This document shows positions 26,291 to 34,627 of a stretch of 64,000 nt of DNA, piece after piece. The notes beneath the pieces were generated by a model. That model saw nothing but the letters and a program-made list of their open reading frames with translations. It ran no database searches and was not told the DNA's origin. The stretch covers positions 1 to 64,000 of the forward strand of contig SFCS01000002.1 of assembly GCA_004558485.1 (NCBI GenBank). The letters run 5' to 3'. This DNA is from Ruminococcus sp. Lineage in GTDB: Bacteria > Bacillota > Clostridia > Oscillospirales > Acutalibacteraceae. Position numbers and translations under genes: made by a program. The first letter of the stretch is position 1; each line of letters opens with the position of its first letter.

Positions 26291-26542
26291 TCATGCGGGT
26301 TCCAAAAAACCTTTCGGTCTTGCTTTCAGCGGTTCAATTTTCTTTACGATAAGCATAAGCGCTACAACGGGAAGAAGTACAATAATGTGCAATACGGCCA
26401 GCATGCTAATTCGTACCATAACAAAAATGAGCATCGCAATGACAGCGATGCTCAGAGAAAGGGCGACAGGAGCGCAGGAGTAAGCAGCCGGTGCGGTAGC
26501 ATCGGTTGTAGTACGATTGGTGTTGGTTCTGAAACAGAACAT
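26291..26542 (-). CDS. Small membrane protein, function unknown
   Basis: An 83-residue protein. Its N-terminal about 25 residues are polar and threonine-rich. Two adjacent hydrophobic stretches follow at about residues 25-45 and 48-68 (ALSLSIAVIAMLIFVMV, LAVLHIIVLLPVVALMLIV). The tail KKIEPLKARPKGFLEPA is basic. GGAGTGAGCAGG precedes the ATG at 26542, and it has a sound promoter and its own terminator. I do not recognise a family. Confidence 0.65.
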   Translation of the reverse strand: MFCFRTNTNRTTTDATAPAAYSCAPVALSLSIAVIAMLIFVMVRISMLAVLHIIVLLPVVALMLIVKKIEPLKARPKGFLEPA

Positions 26543-26572
26543 CCTGCTCACTCCTTTTCTGAATTTGTCGCT

Positions 26573-26601
26573 ATTATACGCGCATGCTCGAGTGTTGTCA
26601 A
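26573..26601 (-). promoter_or_regulatory. Promoter of the small membrane protein gene
   Basis: Minus-strand TTGACA (26596-26601), 17-base spacer, TATAAT (26573-26578): a near-consensus sigma-A promoter. Confidence 0.85.
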
Positions 26602-26676
26602 TAGGTTTTGAATTTTTTGTAATATCTGTATCACAATACTTCTCTGTTCATGCGGAAATTATGCACACTGACAACA

Positions 26677-27456
26677 CTATTTTCCGTACAGCGTGAGGAC
26701 GGGCAGATGTGGCGAATCGTTCAGGCGCAGGGGTAGCGAGCTGTCACCAAGCCCGCGGCTGACGACAAGCGCCATGTTGCCGACGGTATACAGCCCGCTG
26801 ACATACCGCGGAAAAAAGCCCTGCCCCGGCGCATACAGTCCGCGCTTGCCGAGCCTGATCTGCCCGCCGTGCGCATGTCCGCAGACGGCGAGGGAAAAGC
26901 CCGCATTCCGAAAGGCGGCGACATTCTCGGGGTGATGCAGCAGCAGCAGTGCAGGGGAGGCGGTTGCCGTGACCTTTTGCGGATAGCCGACGCCGTATAT
27001 CGGCAGCGTCTGTCCGCCGCGCTCCAAGGTCTCAAAGCGGTTTTCCATGAGCGGGATGCCCGCTTTCTGCATGGCGGCGCGGTAGTTTTCACGATAGACA
27101 CCGCGCTCGTGGTTGCCGATGACGGCAACGCAGGGCGCGATGGCGGTGAGTGCCGCAAGAAAGGCGTCGATGCCGTCCTTGTCAAAGTGGGCATAGCGGT
27201 TGGCAAGATCGCCCGCAATGAAGATGCAGTCGGGCGCCGCATCCTGCACGGCATCCGCAACCTGCTGCGGCGACGAAAGACTGTGGGGCAGGTGCAGGTC
27301 GGCGACCACGGCGATCCGATACCCCGAAAAGGCAGCAGGCAGCCCTTGTATATATATAGGTATATGCTCGACCTGCGGCGCGGGATGTCCCTGCAGATAC
27401 CGCAGCGGCGCGCCGAGCGTCAGCAGCGTGCGTTTGACGACGGTGGAAAGACGCAA
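26677..27456 (-). CDS. Metallophosphoesterase (YaeI/YkoQ-like)
   Basis: A 259-residue calcineurin-type phosphoesterase. The metal ligands are visible: Asp53 and His55 (VADLHLP), Asp83 (AGDLANR), Asn115-His116-Glu117 (GNHERG), and His194/His196 (CGHAHGGQI). The likely start is a TTG at 27456, preceded by AAAAAAGGGGGAATTCG. An N-terminal hydrophobic stretch suggests loose membrane contact. Relatives include YaeI/YkuE phosphodiesterases; the substrate is unknown. Confidence 0.9.
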   Translation of the reverse strand: MRLSTVVKRTLLTLGAPLRYLQGHPAPQVEHIPIYIQGLPAAFSGYRIAVVADLHLPHSLSSPQQVADAVQDAAPDCIFIAGDLANRYAHFDKDGIDAFLAALTAIAPCVAVIGNHERGVYRENYRAAMQKAGIPLMENRFETLERGGQTLPIYGVGYPQKVTATASPALLLLHHPENVAAFRNAGFSLAVCGHAHGGQIRLGKRGLYAPGQGFFPRYVSGLYTVGNMALVVSRGLGDSSLPLRLNDSPHLPVLTLYGK

Positions 27457-27533
27457 ACGAATTCCCCCTTTTTTGGCAGTGTACCATAAAAACGGGCGGG
27501 ACGCAAGCCTTTACAAGCGACGAAAACACTGCT

Positions 27534-27659
27534 ATGGTGAAAACGCCCGCGCTGTATCTCGACATGGGCGCGGCGGATAATCTGCGGGAGCTGGCGCCGG
27601 CGCTCGGGCTGCCCGACGGCGGCGACATTCCCTCCCTTCTCTCCCTTGCGGGGCTTTGA
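27534..27659 (+). pseudogene. 41-residue reading frame, possible gene remnant
   Basis: The frame MVKTPALYLDMGAADNLREL continues through LAPALGLPDGGDIPSLLSLAGL to a stop. Codon use matches the surrounding genes, so it may be the C-terminal relic of a larger gene. It has no ribosome site and I recognise no family. The rest of 27457-27681 shows nothing else. Confidence 0.3.
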
Positions 27660-27681
27660 CTAAAGCGTCCCTTTTTATTTC

Positions 27682-27710
27682 TTGAAAAGAAGATGCGAAT
27701 GTGATACACT
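27682..27710 (+). promoter_or_regulatory. TauE/SafE gene promoter
   Basis: TTGAAA (27682-27687), 17-base spacer, TACACT (27705-27710). Confidence 0.65.
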
Positions 27711-27728
27711 GTACGGCAGGTGATGGAT

Positions 27729-28505
27729 ATGCAATATGTAATAACCGTGTTGGTGTGCCTTTTGGCGGGCATGGGTGCGGGACTCGGCACCGGCTTTGCC
27801 GGCTTGAGCGCTGCGGCGGTGATCACGCCGATGCTCGTGACCTTTTTGGGTGTCGAGCCGTATGCGGCGGTCGGCATCGCGCTGGCATCGGATGTGCTGG
27901 CGAGCGCTGTTTCCGCCTATACCTACGGCAAAAATAAAAACCTCGACATCAAAAACGGCATCGTCATGATGCTGGCGGTGCTACTGTTCACAGTCGTCGG
28001 CAGCTATGTTTCCAGCCTGGTGCCGTCAACCACCATGGGGAATTTTTCTGTGTTCATGACGCTGCTGCTCGGCGTGAAATTCATCGTGCGCCCCGTCATG
28101 ACCGAAAAATCCGACATGGCGGCGCAGTCGGCGCGCTCGCGCATCATAAAATCCGTTGTTTGCGGCGCGGTCGTCGGCTTCATCTGCGGCTTTGTCGGTG
28201 CGGGCGGCGGCATGATGATGCTGCTCCTGCTCACAAGCGTGATGGGCTATGAGCTGAAGACTGCCGTCGGCACGAGCGTGTTCATCATGACCTTCACGGC
28301 GCTTACCGGCGCCGTGTCCCACTTCGCGATCGGCGGCAGCCCCGATGTGCTGCTGTTGGTGCTTTGTGTGGGGTTCACCTTCCTGTTTGCCCGCATCGCG
28401 GCAAAGATCGCTAATAAGGCAAGCCCCGCTGCGCTCAACCGCATGACCGGTGTCATCCTGGTCGTGCTCGGCGCCGCCGTTTTGGTGTTCTCGCTGATAA
28501 AATAA
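27729..28505 (+). CDS. Sulfite exporter TauE/SafE family (TSUP) membrane protein
   Basis: A 258-residue protein with about eight hydrophobic segments. Two related halves each begin with the TSUP motif: GMGAGLGTGFAGLSAAAVITPML near the N-terminus and GFVGAGGGMMMLLLLTSVMGYELKTAVGTSVF near residue 160. Family members move sulfite, sulfonates or organic acids. The substrate is unknown. The start could also be ATG 27723 or GTG 27720; AGGTGA is best spaced for 27729. Confidence 0.9.
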   Translation: MQYVITVLVCLLAGMGAGLGTGFAGLSAAAVITPMLVTFLGVEPYAAVGIALASDVLASAVSAYTYGKNKNLDIKNGIVMMLAVLLFTVVGSYVSSLVPSTTMGNFSVFMTLLLGVKFIVRPVMTEKSDMAAQSARSRIIKSVVCGAVVGFICGFVGAGGGMMMLLLLTSVMGYELKTAVGTSVFIMTFTALTGAVSHFAIGGSPDVLLLVLCVGFTFLFARIAAKIANKASPAALNRMTGVILVVLGAAVLVFSLIK

Positions 28506-28700
28506 TCACTCCACCGGTGGGCGGAACGCGCGGATGGCGGCGGTCAGCTTCGGATGTCGTATGACAAAATGGATGACCGGATCGGCGCATTTGGACAGCA
28601 CCACATACTGTTCGCCCACCGCTGTGACGGAAATGTTGGCAAACACCGGATGATCCGTGAACTGCACGGTGTAGTTTTTGTCGGCATACACTATAGAACA
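28506..28700 (-). pseudogene. C-terminal fragment of an unrecognised protein
   Basis: The minus-strand frame reads ADKNYTVQFTDHPVFANISV and continues to a stop, with normal protein-like composition (about 60 residues). Upstream it runs straight into the 48-bp palindrome at 28701-28748, and no start codon with a ribosome site is present. I read it as the tail of a gene that lost its 5' part at the palindrome. Positions 28749-28886 show nothing else. Confidence 0.45.
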
Positions 28701-28748
28701 AATAGCAATAGCGGCCCCCATCATCTGATGGGGGCCGCTATTGCTATT
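28701..28748. repeat. 48-bp near-perfect palindrome
   Basis: AATAGCAATAGCGGCCCCCA and three further bases form a 23-bp arm. They pair without mismatch with the second arm around a two-base centre (28724-28725). It is longer than usual for a terminator and has no T run on either side. Confidence 0.9.
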
Positions 28749-28886
28749 GTATGCGGGGATCGGTCTTTGTCGCACGGTTCATTTCTAAAAAAGGAGGAGC
28801 AAATACATTTAACGGTCTGCTTATATTTGCGCTTAGCCCTGTCGGGTATCGTTCGGCAGTTTAAATAACCCGATGTGCAGTTTCGG

Positions 28887-29765
28887 CTAATGCGTTTCGG
28901 CGATAAAACGGCGCATTCTTTCCGAATAACCGTCACTGTCAAACCCTAGCCACGCAACAACCGCACGCCTGTTCCGGTCAACAAGAAGCATCTGACCGCA
29001 CATGCCGCCCTTTGCGTGGCATCCGGGCGCGATCTCTTTCAGTTCATATCCGCGTTCGAATACAATATCGCACCACTCTTTTGAAATAAATCGTTTACCT
29101 CCGAAAACACCGCCGTCTAAATAAATGCGCCCGAGCTTTGCTATGTCCGGGGTGCGAATATAGAGTCCGGTAGCGCCCATGGAATATCCCATGGGACAGG
29201 TGCTCCATGCGAATTCCTGAAATGCACATGGGACAAACAGGCGCTCACGCATGAAGTCAAAAAGTGTTTTGCCGGTTTTTTTCGAAACGACCCGTGAAAG
29301 AAGGTAATACGCAGCATCACTGTATGCAGATCCTTTTGTGCCTTCATCGCCGGGAGTGTTAGGCAAATCTGTCGAAAGCACAATCTTCAAAAAATCATTT
29401 CGAGTGCCGTATTTTCTTTCGAATGTATTGACATCCTCCGTATCAATATCGAGAAATCCCTGCCCGATTCCCCAACGGTGGCGAATGAGATGATCGAGTG
29501 TTATCTGTTCCCACCTCGGATGGATTCTGTCCGGCAGCTGATCCTTGAATATATCGATTGGCTTTTCATCCGGCGATAGGAGTCCGTCATCGTATAACAT
29601 TCCGAGCGCGGTCACGGTGAACACCTTCGAAATAGAATAGCAATTATTTGTCTTGTTGGCAGGCGTAATGTTTTTCGTAACAGATATGCCGTCTTCTACA
29701 ACGGTGATCTGATAAATACCCTTTTCGCTGCTTGCTATATCTAAAATCCTTTGCGTATAACTCAC
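28887..29765 (-). CDS. Serine hydrolase, beta-lactamase class C / penicillin-binding-like
   Basis: A 292-residue serine hydrolase. The SxxK motif is S44-I-S-K47, the second motif is YSD in KGSAYSDAAYYLLSRVV, and a KTG-like element may be AKGG in CHAKGGMCGQ. No signal peptide is visible. It lies in the esterase/amidase branch rather than being a clear beta-lactamase. The start is GTG 29765 with AAAGGCAGTG upstream. Codons are more AT-rich at the third position than in the neighbouring genes, suggesting transfer. Confidence 0.82.
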   Translation of the reverse strand: MSYTQRILDIASSEKGIYQITVVEDGISVTKNITPANKTNNCYSISKVFTVTALGMLYDDGLLSPDEKPIDIFKDQLPDRIHPRWEQITLDHLIRHRWGIGQGFLDIDTEDVNTFERKYGTRNDFLKIVLSTDLPNTPGDEGTKGSAYSDAAYYLLSRVVSKKTGKTLFDFMRERLFVPCAFQEFAWSTCPMGYSMGATGLYIRTPDIAKLGRIYLDGGVFGGKRFISKEWCDIVFERGYELKEIAPGCHAKGGMCGQMLLVDRNRRAVVAWLGFDSDGYSERMRRFIAETH

Positions 29766-29910
29766 GGGTTTTCACTGCCTTTCGTTATAATAATTATTAA
29801 AACGCGTAAGGTCTTGAGAGATTAAGGCACTTAAATCCACACATCGCCTTTCCAAAAATCCCGTTGACGGTTGTCATTATGTAAGAGTGAAGCGGTAAGA
29901 AGGAATAAAT

Positions 29911-29944
29911 AAAAATCCCGTCCACTGAAGTGAACAGGATTTTT
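29911..29944 (-). terminator. Terminator of the transglutaminase-like gene
   Basis: AAAAATCC...GGATTTTT stem with two single mismatches and a T tract on the minus strand. Positions 29766-29910 otherwise show no gene. Confidence 0.75.
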
Positions 29945-29993
29945 GTCAAGAGGTCACAAAAAAGATGCCTGTAATAAATTGAATTTGGAAAGC

Positions 29994-31613
29994 TTACGCT
30001 TTTTTTCTGCGAATGAACAGGTAATACACGCCTGTGCCCACGGCGGCCAACCCAGCCAAGCATCCGGCAACAATCAGCAGAATCTTGCCGACGGACAATC
30101 CGTGGGCAGTGGATTCTTTAATAAACCACAAGGAACAGTGGTTGGTGGTAAATGTCAGCTCGCCGTCGGCAGTCACCATGCCTGTTCCTTCCAGAACAGC
30201 TTTGCCGGCGTCGTTTACCGAATAGATATCCACCGTTTTACCAGTGAAAGCTTCGTCCACGCGGATGCAGATTTCCGCTTCACCGGGAAGCGCTCCGTGA
30301 TGCTCGAAGCTAAAAGGAAAATAGCTTTCCCCTTCACTCAGTTTCTCCAACGTGGAGATATCCTCCTGCGCCACCTCTTCGCCGAGACGAATGCCGGTAT
30401 TGAGCGTGGTTGCGGTGTCGTATGTTGTCAGCTTGTTTCCGTCAAAGCTCCAGCGATAGGACTCGCTCTGCAAAACGAGTTTTCCTCCGTTCTGTGCGAT
30501 ACTGTTGAACAGCTCCAGCGTGACTTCGGGATTTTCGGCAATATCGACCGTGACAGCCGACGGCTGCACGGATGTGTTCGCTGTGAGTATATCCGATGCG
30601 GTTGTGTCCGTAGCGTCGGCGCTTGTCTCAGTATCGGTAGCATTGGCTGTAGAAACGGTCTGTCCGCCACGGGTTGTTGTACCCTTACCGGTGGGACGGG
30701 TGGGTATTTTTCCGGTCGTAGTTGTCGAGGTCGTTGCCTTGGCGCCGTACGCAGTGGCAGAAAAACTACAACCCTTCTCTCTTTCGAGTTCTGCAAATAC
30801 ATTTCCTTTCGCGTCGATATATCCTTTTAGCCTATCCATGCCCATGAACAAATACTTACTGCCCATGGAGCTGCCCTCGTCGCCATAGGTGCAGTCGACG
30901 CCGTACCATTTTCCGTCCAACTCCACCACATTCCAGGCGTGGTTATCATTGGTGGCAATATAGCTCTTGTAGCCGGCACGTTCCATGAACCGCTGAAATA
31001 GGAAAGCATACGAGGAGCAGACCACATTCGTCCGCACACCGGTCATCAAATCGTACACGCCGTTGATGGTGTCGTAGCCGCCCGGCATCTCCTCACTACC
31101 GCTTTTCACATGCTTGCAGATATATTCGGCGATGTATTTGATTTTATCCGCCTTGGCATAAGAAGAGACTTTCGCCAGCTCCGCATCCAGCAGCTTATCT
31201 GCTTTTTTCAGCTCGTCTGGCGAGTCGATATATTCAATTTCAATATCTCCATACTCCTGGCCGTTTTCAAAATCATGGAAATACCCGGTCATACACACAG
31301 AGCTGATCGAATATTCATGGTAGCTGTAATAGAGTTTCTCTTGCGTGTAGTCAAAATTGTTGACATTGCAATACCAGAAGTCATTGCTCATATAATCCGG
31401 AAATCTGCTGTAAACGATTCGCACCGGCACGGCTGTCAGGCGATTTTCGATACCGTAACGGGCCGCCTTGAAATAATCTTCCTTGCCGCCAAGGTCGTAA
31501 TAGGTTTTGCCTTCGTACTGCGTAGTAGGGATATTCAGCCCCCCTGCCGCCACGGACATTCCCGCCGGCAGCAGCATGACCACCGCCAAAAACAGTGCAA
31601 TGAATCTTTTCAT
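29994..31613 (-). CDS. Cell-surface transglutaminase-like protein
   Basis: A 539-residue secreted, membrane-anchored protein. It has a signal peptide (residues 1-22), a transglutaminase-like core with the triad Cys199 (NVVCSSYAF), His225 (NDNHAWNVV) and Asp240 (GVDCTYGDE), and a T-rich linker near residues 320-380. A beta-rich C-terminal domain and a last transmembrane helix with RRKK tail (about 510-539) follow. Such proteins may act as proteases or peptide crosslinkers on the surface. ATG 31613 follows AAGGGGTG. Single-gene unit. Confidence 0.85.
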   Translation of the reverse strand: MKRFIALFLAVVMLLPAGMSVAAGGLNIPTTQYEGKTYYDLGGKEDYFKAARYGIENRLTAVPVRIVYSRFPDYMSNDFWYCNVNNFDYTQEKLYYSYHEYSISSVCMTGYFHDFENGQEYGDIEIEYIDSPDELKKADKLLDAELAKVSSYAKADKIKYIAEYICKHVKSGSEEMPGGYDTINGVYDLMTGVRTNVVCSSYAFLFQRFMERAGYKSYIATNDNHAWNVVELDGKWYGVDCTYGDEGSSMGSKYLFMGMDRLKGYIDAKGNVFAELEREKGCSFSATAYGAKATTSTTTTGKIPTRPTGKGTTTRGGQTVSTANATDTETSADATDTTASDILTANTSVQPSAVTVDIAENPEVTLELFNSIAQNGGKLVLQSESYRWSFDGNKLTTYDTATTLNTGIRLGEEVAQEDISTLEKLSEGESYFPFSFEHHGALPGEAEICIRVDEAFTGKTVDIYSVNDAGKAVLEGTGMVTADGELTFTTNHCSLWFIKESTAHGLSVGKILLIVAGCLAGLAAVGTGVYYLFIRRKKA

Positions 31614-31669
31614 GTAAAAACACCCCTTAAATATATACGCGGCAGCACATCTGCCAGCTACATATAACA

Positions 31670-31698
31670 AATATAACATATTTATTATGCTGTTGCAA
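31670..31698 (-). promoter_or_regulatory. Transglutaminase-like gene promoter
   Basis: Minus-strand TTGCAA (31693-31698), 17-base spacer, TATATT (31670-31675). Confidence 0.75.
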
Positions 31699-31734
31699 GC
31701 AGTATAAAGATTTCTGTTGCAGTCATCATCCATT

Positions 31735-32158
31735 GAGAATCCGCATGAATGAATCATGAATGATGAAAAATGAAGAGTGAATAATATAAAACGCAAAGCC
31801 GCTCTTTACTAAAGTAGAACTTCGTTTCGATGCAGGTAACAGGACTTTGAAGACAATTTGCAGACAAGTTTGCAACTCGGAAAGTTTTTTCGACTTTTGC
31901 CCTCTTCTTCTCTTTTCTCCCTGCCCGAAAAACCTTTGGCAGCTTTTTCGCCGTCGCCGGACGAAAAACGCCCCGCCACAAAAGCGGCAGGGGTAGTTTT
32001 GACAGGGACAGAAGGGCTTGAAGTTGCGTTGCAGCCCCTCTTGCAGTGTCCAAAATCGGCGGGCGCGCCGGCGACGATACCCGGCACGCTCCGCGTGACT
32101 CAAGCTGAAATCTTTTTACGCAAGTGATAGTATATTCGCCTCTTTAACTGTGCGAAAC
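31735..32158. other. Gene-free stretch with ATTCAT-rich segment
   Basis: About 420 bases without a credible gene. At 31740-31790 short ATGAATGATGAAAAATGAAGAG words recur. From about 31800 to 32105 the composition looks neither coding nor random, with no ribosome site or promoter that I trust. It may be a dispersed non-coding repeat, which cannot be shown from one copy. Confidence 0.4.
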
Positions 32159-32228
32159 ACAATATCACTCGGCGTTAGCCGAATATCACTGCGGTGCAAT
32201 ATCACTCGCCGAAAGGCGAATATAACTG
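32159..32228. repeat. Array of short hairpin units (B), beside tRNA-Tyr
   Basis: Units separated by AATATCACT: CGGCGTTAGCCG, GCGGTGC, and CGCCGAAAGGCG. The array ends in AATATAACTGAAAAA, which runs into the tRNA-Tyr terminator. The same ending AACTGAAAAA closes array A. Confidence 0.8.
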
Positions 32229-32262
32229 AAAAACTCCCTGTTCGAAAGAACAAGGAGTTTTT
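32229..32262 (-). terminator. tRNA-Tyr terminator
   Basis: AAAAACTCC and TGTTC pair with GAACA and GGAGTTTTT with one mismatch. T tract on the minus strand, directly after the tRNA end. Confidence 0.85.
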
Positions 32263-32263
32263 C

Positions 32264-32348
32264 TGGTGGGAGAGGGTGGATTCGAACCACCGAAGCATAA
32301 AGCAGCAGATTTACAGTCTGTCCCCTTTGGCCACTCGGGAACTCTCCC
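32264..32348 (-). tRNA. tRNA-Tyr (GTA)
   Basis: An 85-base class II tRNA with a long variable arm. The acceptor GGGAGAG pairs with CTCTCCC, the anticodon loop is CTGTAAA, and CCA is encoded. Anticodon GTA reads tyrosine codons. Confidence 0.95.
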
Positions 32349-32368
32349 ATAACTTCGGCGCGTGTTCT

Positions 32369-32397
32369 ACTATAGCACGCGGCGGCGGGATTGTCAA
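32369..32397 (-). promoter_or_regulatory. tRNA-Tyr promoter
   Basis: Minus-strand TTGACA (32392-32397), 17-base spacer, TATAGT (32369-32374), TGC extension before the -10. Confidence 0.88.
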
Positions 32398-32415
32398 GTT
32401 TTTTTTGTAATTTTT

Positions 32416-32453
32416 GCAATTTTCCCGCCGCATTGCCGCGGCGGGAAAATTGC
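32416..32453 (-). terminator. Stem-loop after tex
   Basis: A 16-bp perfect stem (GCAATTTTCCCGCCGC) with a six-base loop starts seven bases after the tex stop codon. No T run follows, so termination is plausible but not canonical. Confidence 0.55.
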
Positions 32454-32459
32454 GCATAT

Positions 32460-34619
32460 TCAGTGGGCTTCTTTGTCGGGCCTCGGCGGTTTCATGGTGA
32501 GGCTGATGCGCTTTTGCGGCACATCCACCTTGAGTACCCACACCTTCACGATGTCGCCGACCTTCAGCACCTCCAAGGGATGCTGGATAAACCTGTCGGT
32601 GATCTGCGAAATGTGCACCAGTCCGTCCTGATGCACGCCGATGTCCACAAACGCGCCGAAGTCGATGATGTTGCGCACCGTGCCGGTGAGCTCCATGCCG
32701 GGCTTCAGGCTTTCGATGCCGAGTACATCGGTGCGCAAAAGCGGCGGCGGCAATTCCTCACGCGGGTCGCGCCCGGGGCGCTTGAGCTCGGCGGCAATGT
32801 CCGTCAGCGTCGGCACGCCGATCGCAAGCTCTGCGGCGAGCTTTTCCGCGCCGAAGGCTTCGATCCTCTGCGGCAGATCGGCGGCGGAGGCGGGGAGCGA
32901 CGCCGCATCGATGTGCAGGAGCGTCATCAGCTTTTCCGCCGCTTGATAGCTTTCGGGGTGCACTGCGGTGCGGTCGAGCACCTCGGCGGCGTCGGGGATG
33001 CGCAAAAAGCCTGCTGCCTGTTCAAACGCCTTCGGTCCGAGCTTTTTCACCTTTTTGAGCTGTGCACGGGAGGTAAATGCGCCGTTTTCCTCGCGAAAAG
33101 CGATGATGTTCGCGGCGACGGCGGCGGAAATGCCCGCTACACGGGACAAAAGCGGCGCAGAGGCAGTGTTGAGATCGACGCCGACGCTGTTGACGCAATC
33201 CTCCACAACACCGGAAAGTGCCTGCGCCAGATGCGCCTGCGGCATGTCGTGCTGATACTGTCCGACGCCGATGGACTTCGGGTCGATCTTCACAAGCTCT
33301 GCAAGCGGATCCTGCAGGCGGCGGGCGATGGAGACAGCGCTGCGCACCGAAACATCGAAATCGGGGAACTCCTCCGCTGCCAGCTTTGACGCGGAATAGA
33401 CCGACGCGCCCGCCTCGCTGACGACCATATAGGCGAGCGTCTGCGGCAGCTTTTTGATAAGTCCGGCGGCAAACACCTCCGTCTCGTGTGAGGCGGTACC
33501 GTTGCCGATGGCGATGACATCGACATGATAGGTGCAAATCCAGTCGGTCAGCAGCTTTTCCGCCTGCTCCACCTTGTTGAAGGGAGGGACGGGGTAGATG
33601 ACACCGGTCTTGAGCACCTTGCCCGTCGGATCGACGACGGCGGTTTTGCAGCCGTTGCGATAGCCGGGATCAAGCCCCAAAACCGTCTTTCCCTTGATGG
33701 GTGGCTGCATCAGCAGCTGCCGCAGATTTTCGGCAAACACCTTGATGGCGGCGTCCGCCGCCGTCTCGGTCAACTGATTGCGCATTTCGCGGCAAAGCGC
33801 GGGGAACAGCAGGCGGTCATAGGCATCCTCTGCCGCCAGCCGCACCGTTTCGGTCGCGGGACTGCCCTCCTTGATGTGCAAAGAGGCGATGATATGCAGC
33901 GCCTTGTCCGGCGGCATGGAAACGGAGACCTTGAGAAACTCCTCCCGTTCGCCACGGTCGATCGCCAAAACGCGATGCCCCGCAATGCGGTTCAGCGGCT
34001 CTTTGTAGTCGTAATATAATCTGTAGACGCTGTCCTCTTCCTTTGCCGCTTTGGAAACGAGAAAGCCGTTGGCAAAAAGGATGTTGCGCAGCCGCCTGCG
34101 CAGCGGCGCGTCGTCGGAGATCGTTTCGGCGATGATGTCCATTGCTCCCTGCAGTGCCGCCTCGGCGTCGGGCACTTCCTCGGTGATGTATTCAGCGGCG
34201 GCAACGAGCGGATCGGGGCAGTCGCGCGCCTGAGCATACAAAAGCGCGGCAAGCGGTTCAAGTCCCCGTTCTCTCGCGACCGAGGCGCGCGTTTTGCGCT
34301 TGGGGCGGAACGGGCGGTAGATGTCGTCGATCTCGGTGACGGTGGCGGCGGCATCCAGTGCGGCGGCGATCTCCTCCGTCATAGCGCCTTGCTCGGTGAT
34401 GGCCGCCCGCACTTTCTCGCGCTGCCCCTCCAGATTGCGCAGATAGACGAGCCGTTCGGACAGCTCACGCACGACCTGATCATCCAGCGATCCGGTCATT
34501 TCCTTGCGATACCGCGCGATAAACGGCACGGTACAGCCGTCGTCCAGCAGCTTTATCGTATTTTCCACCTGCGACGGACGCAGATGTAATGCCTGTGCGA
34601 GTACCTCTGAAATGTTCAT
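32460..34619 (-). CDS. tex: Tex family S1 RNA-binding transcription accessory protein
   Basis: A 719-residue nucleic-acid-binding protein. The N-terminal Tex helical domain (QVENTIKLLDDGCTVPFIARYRKEMTG) leads to a YqgF-like nuclease-fold domain (TVLGLDPGYRNGCKTAVVDPTG) at about residues 310-420. Then come helix-hairpin-helix elements (LLSRVAGISAAVAANIIAFREENG) and a C-terminal S1 domain (about 635-710, GMELTGTVRNIIDFGAFVDIGV). Length is normal. It is linked to transcription processes and toxin expression in other bacteria. ATG 34619 follows TAGGAG. Confidence 0.97.
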   Translation of the reverse strand: MNISEVLAQALHLRPSQVENTIKLLDDGCTVPFIARYRKEMTGSLDDQVVRELSERLVYLRNLEGQREKVRAAITEQGAMTEEIAAALDAAATVTEIDDIYRPFRPKRKTRASVARERGLEPLAALLYAQARDCPDPLVAAAEYITEEVPDAEAALQGAMDIIAETISDDAPLRRRLRNILFANGFLVSKAAKEEDSVYRLYYDYKEPLNRIAGHRVLAIDRGEREEFLKVSVSMPPDKALHIIASLHIKEGSPATETVRLAAEDAYDRLLFPALCREMRNQLTETAADAAIKVFAENLRQLLMQPPIKGKTVLGLDPGYRNGCKTAVVDPTGKVLKTGVIYPVPPFNKVEQAEKLLTDWICTYHVDVIAIGNGTASHETEVFAAGLIKKLPQTLAYMVVSEAGASVYSASKLAAEEFPDFDVSVRSAVSIARRLQDPLAELVKIDPKSIGVGQYQHDMPQAHLAQALSGVVEDCVNSVGVDLNTASAPLLSRVAGISAAVAANIIAFREENGAFTSRAQLKKVKKLGPKAFEQAAGFLRIPDAAEVLDRTAVHPESYQAAEKLMTLLHIDAASLPASAADLPQRIEAFGAEKLAAELAIGVPTLTDIAAELKRPGRDPREELPPPLLRTDVLGIESLKPGMELTGTVRNIIDFGAFVDIGVHQDGLVHISQITDRFIQHPLEVLKVGDIVKVWVLKVDVPQKRISLTMKPPRPDKEAH

Positions 34620-34627
34620 ATTATCTC

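Noticed and set aside
28506..28775. An 89-codon gene through the palindrome
   Set aside because: The first 25 codons come from the palindrome itself and no ribosome site is present; I keep only the tail as a fragment.
29797..30063. A protein gene overlapping the transglutaminase-like gene end
   Set aside because: The frame has no ribosome site and overlaps the terminator; the codon pattern is that of the antisense strand.
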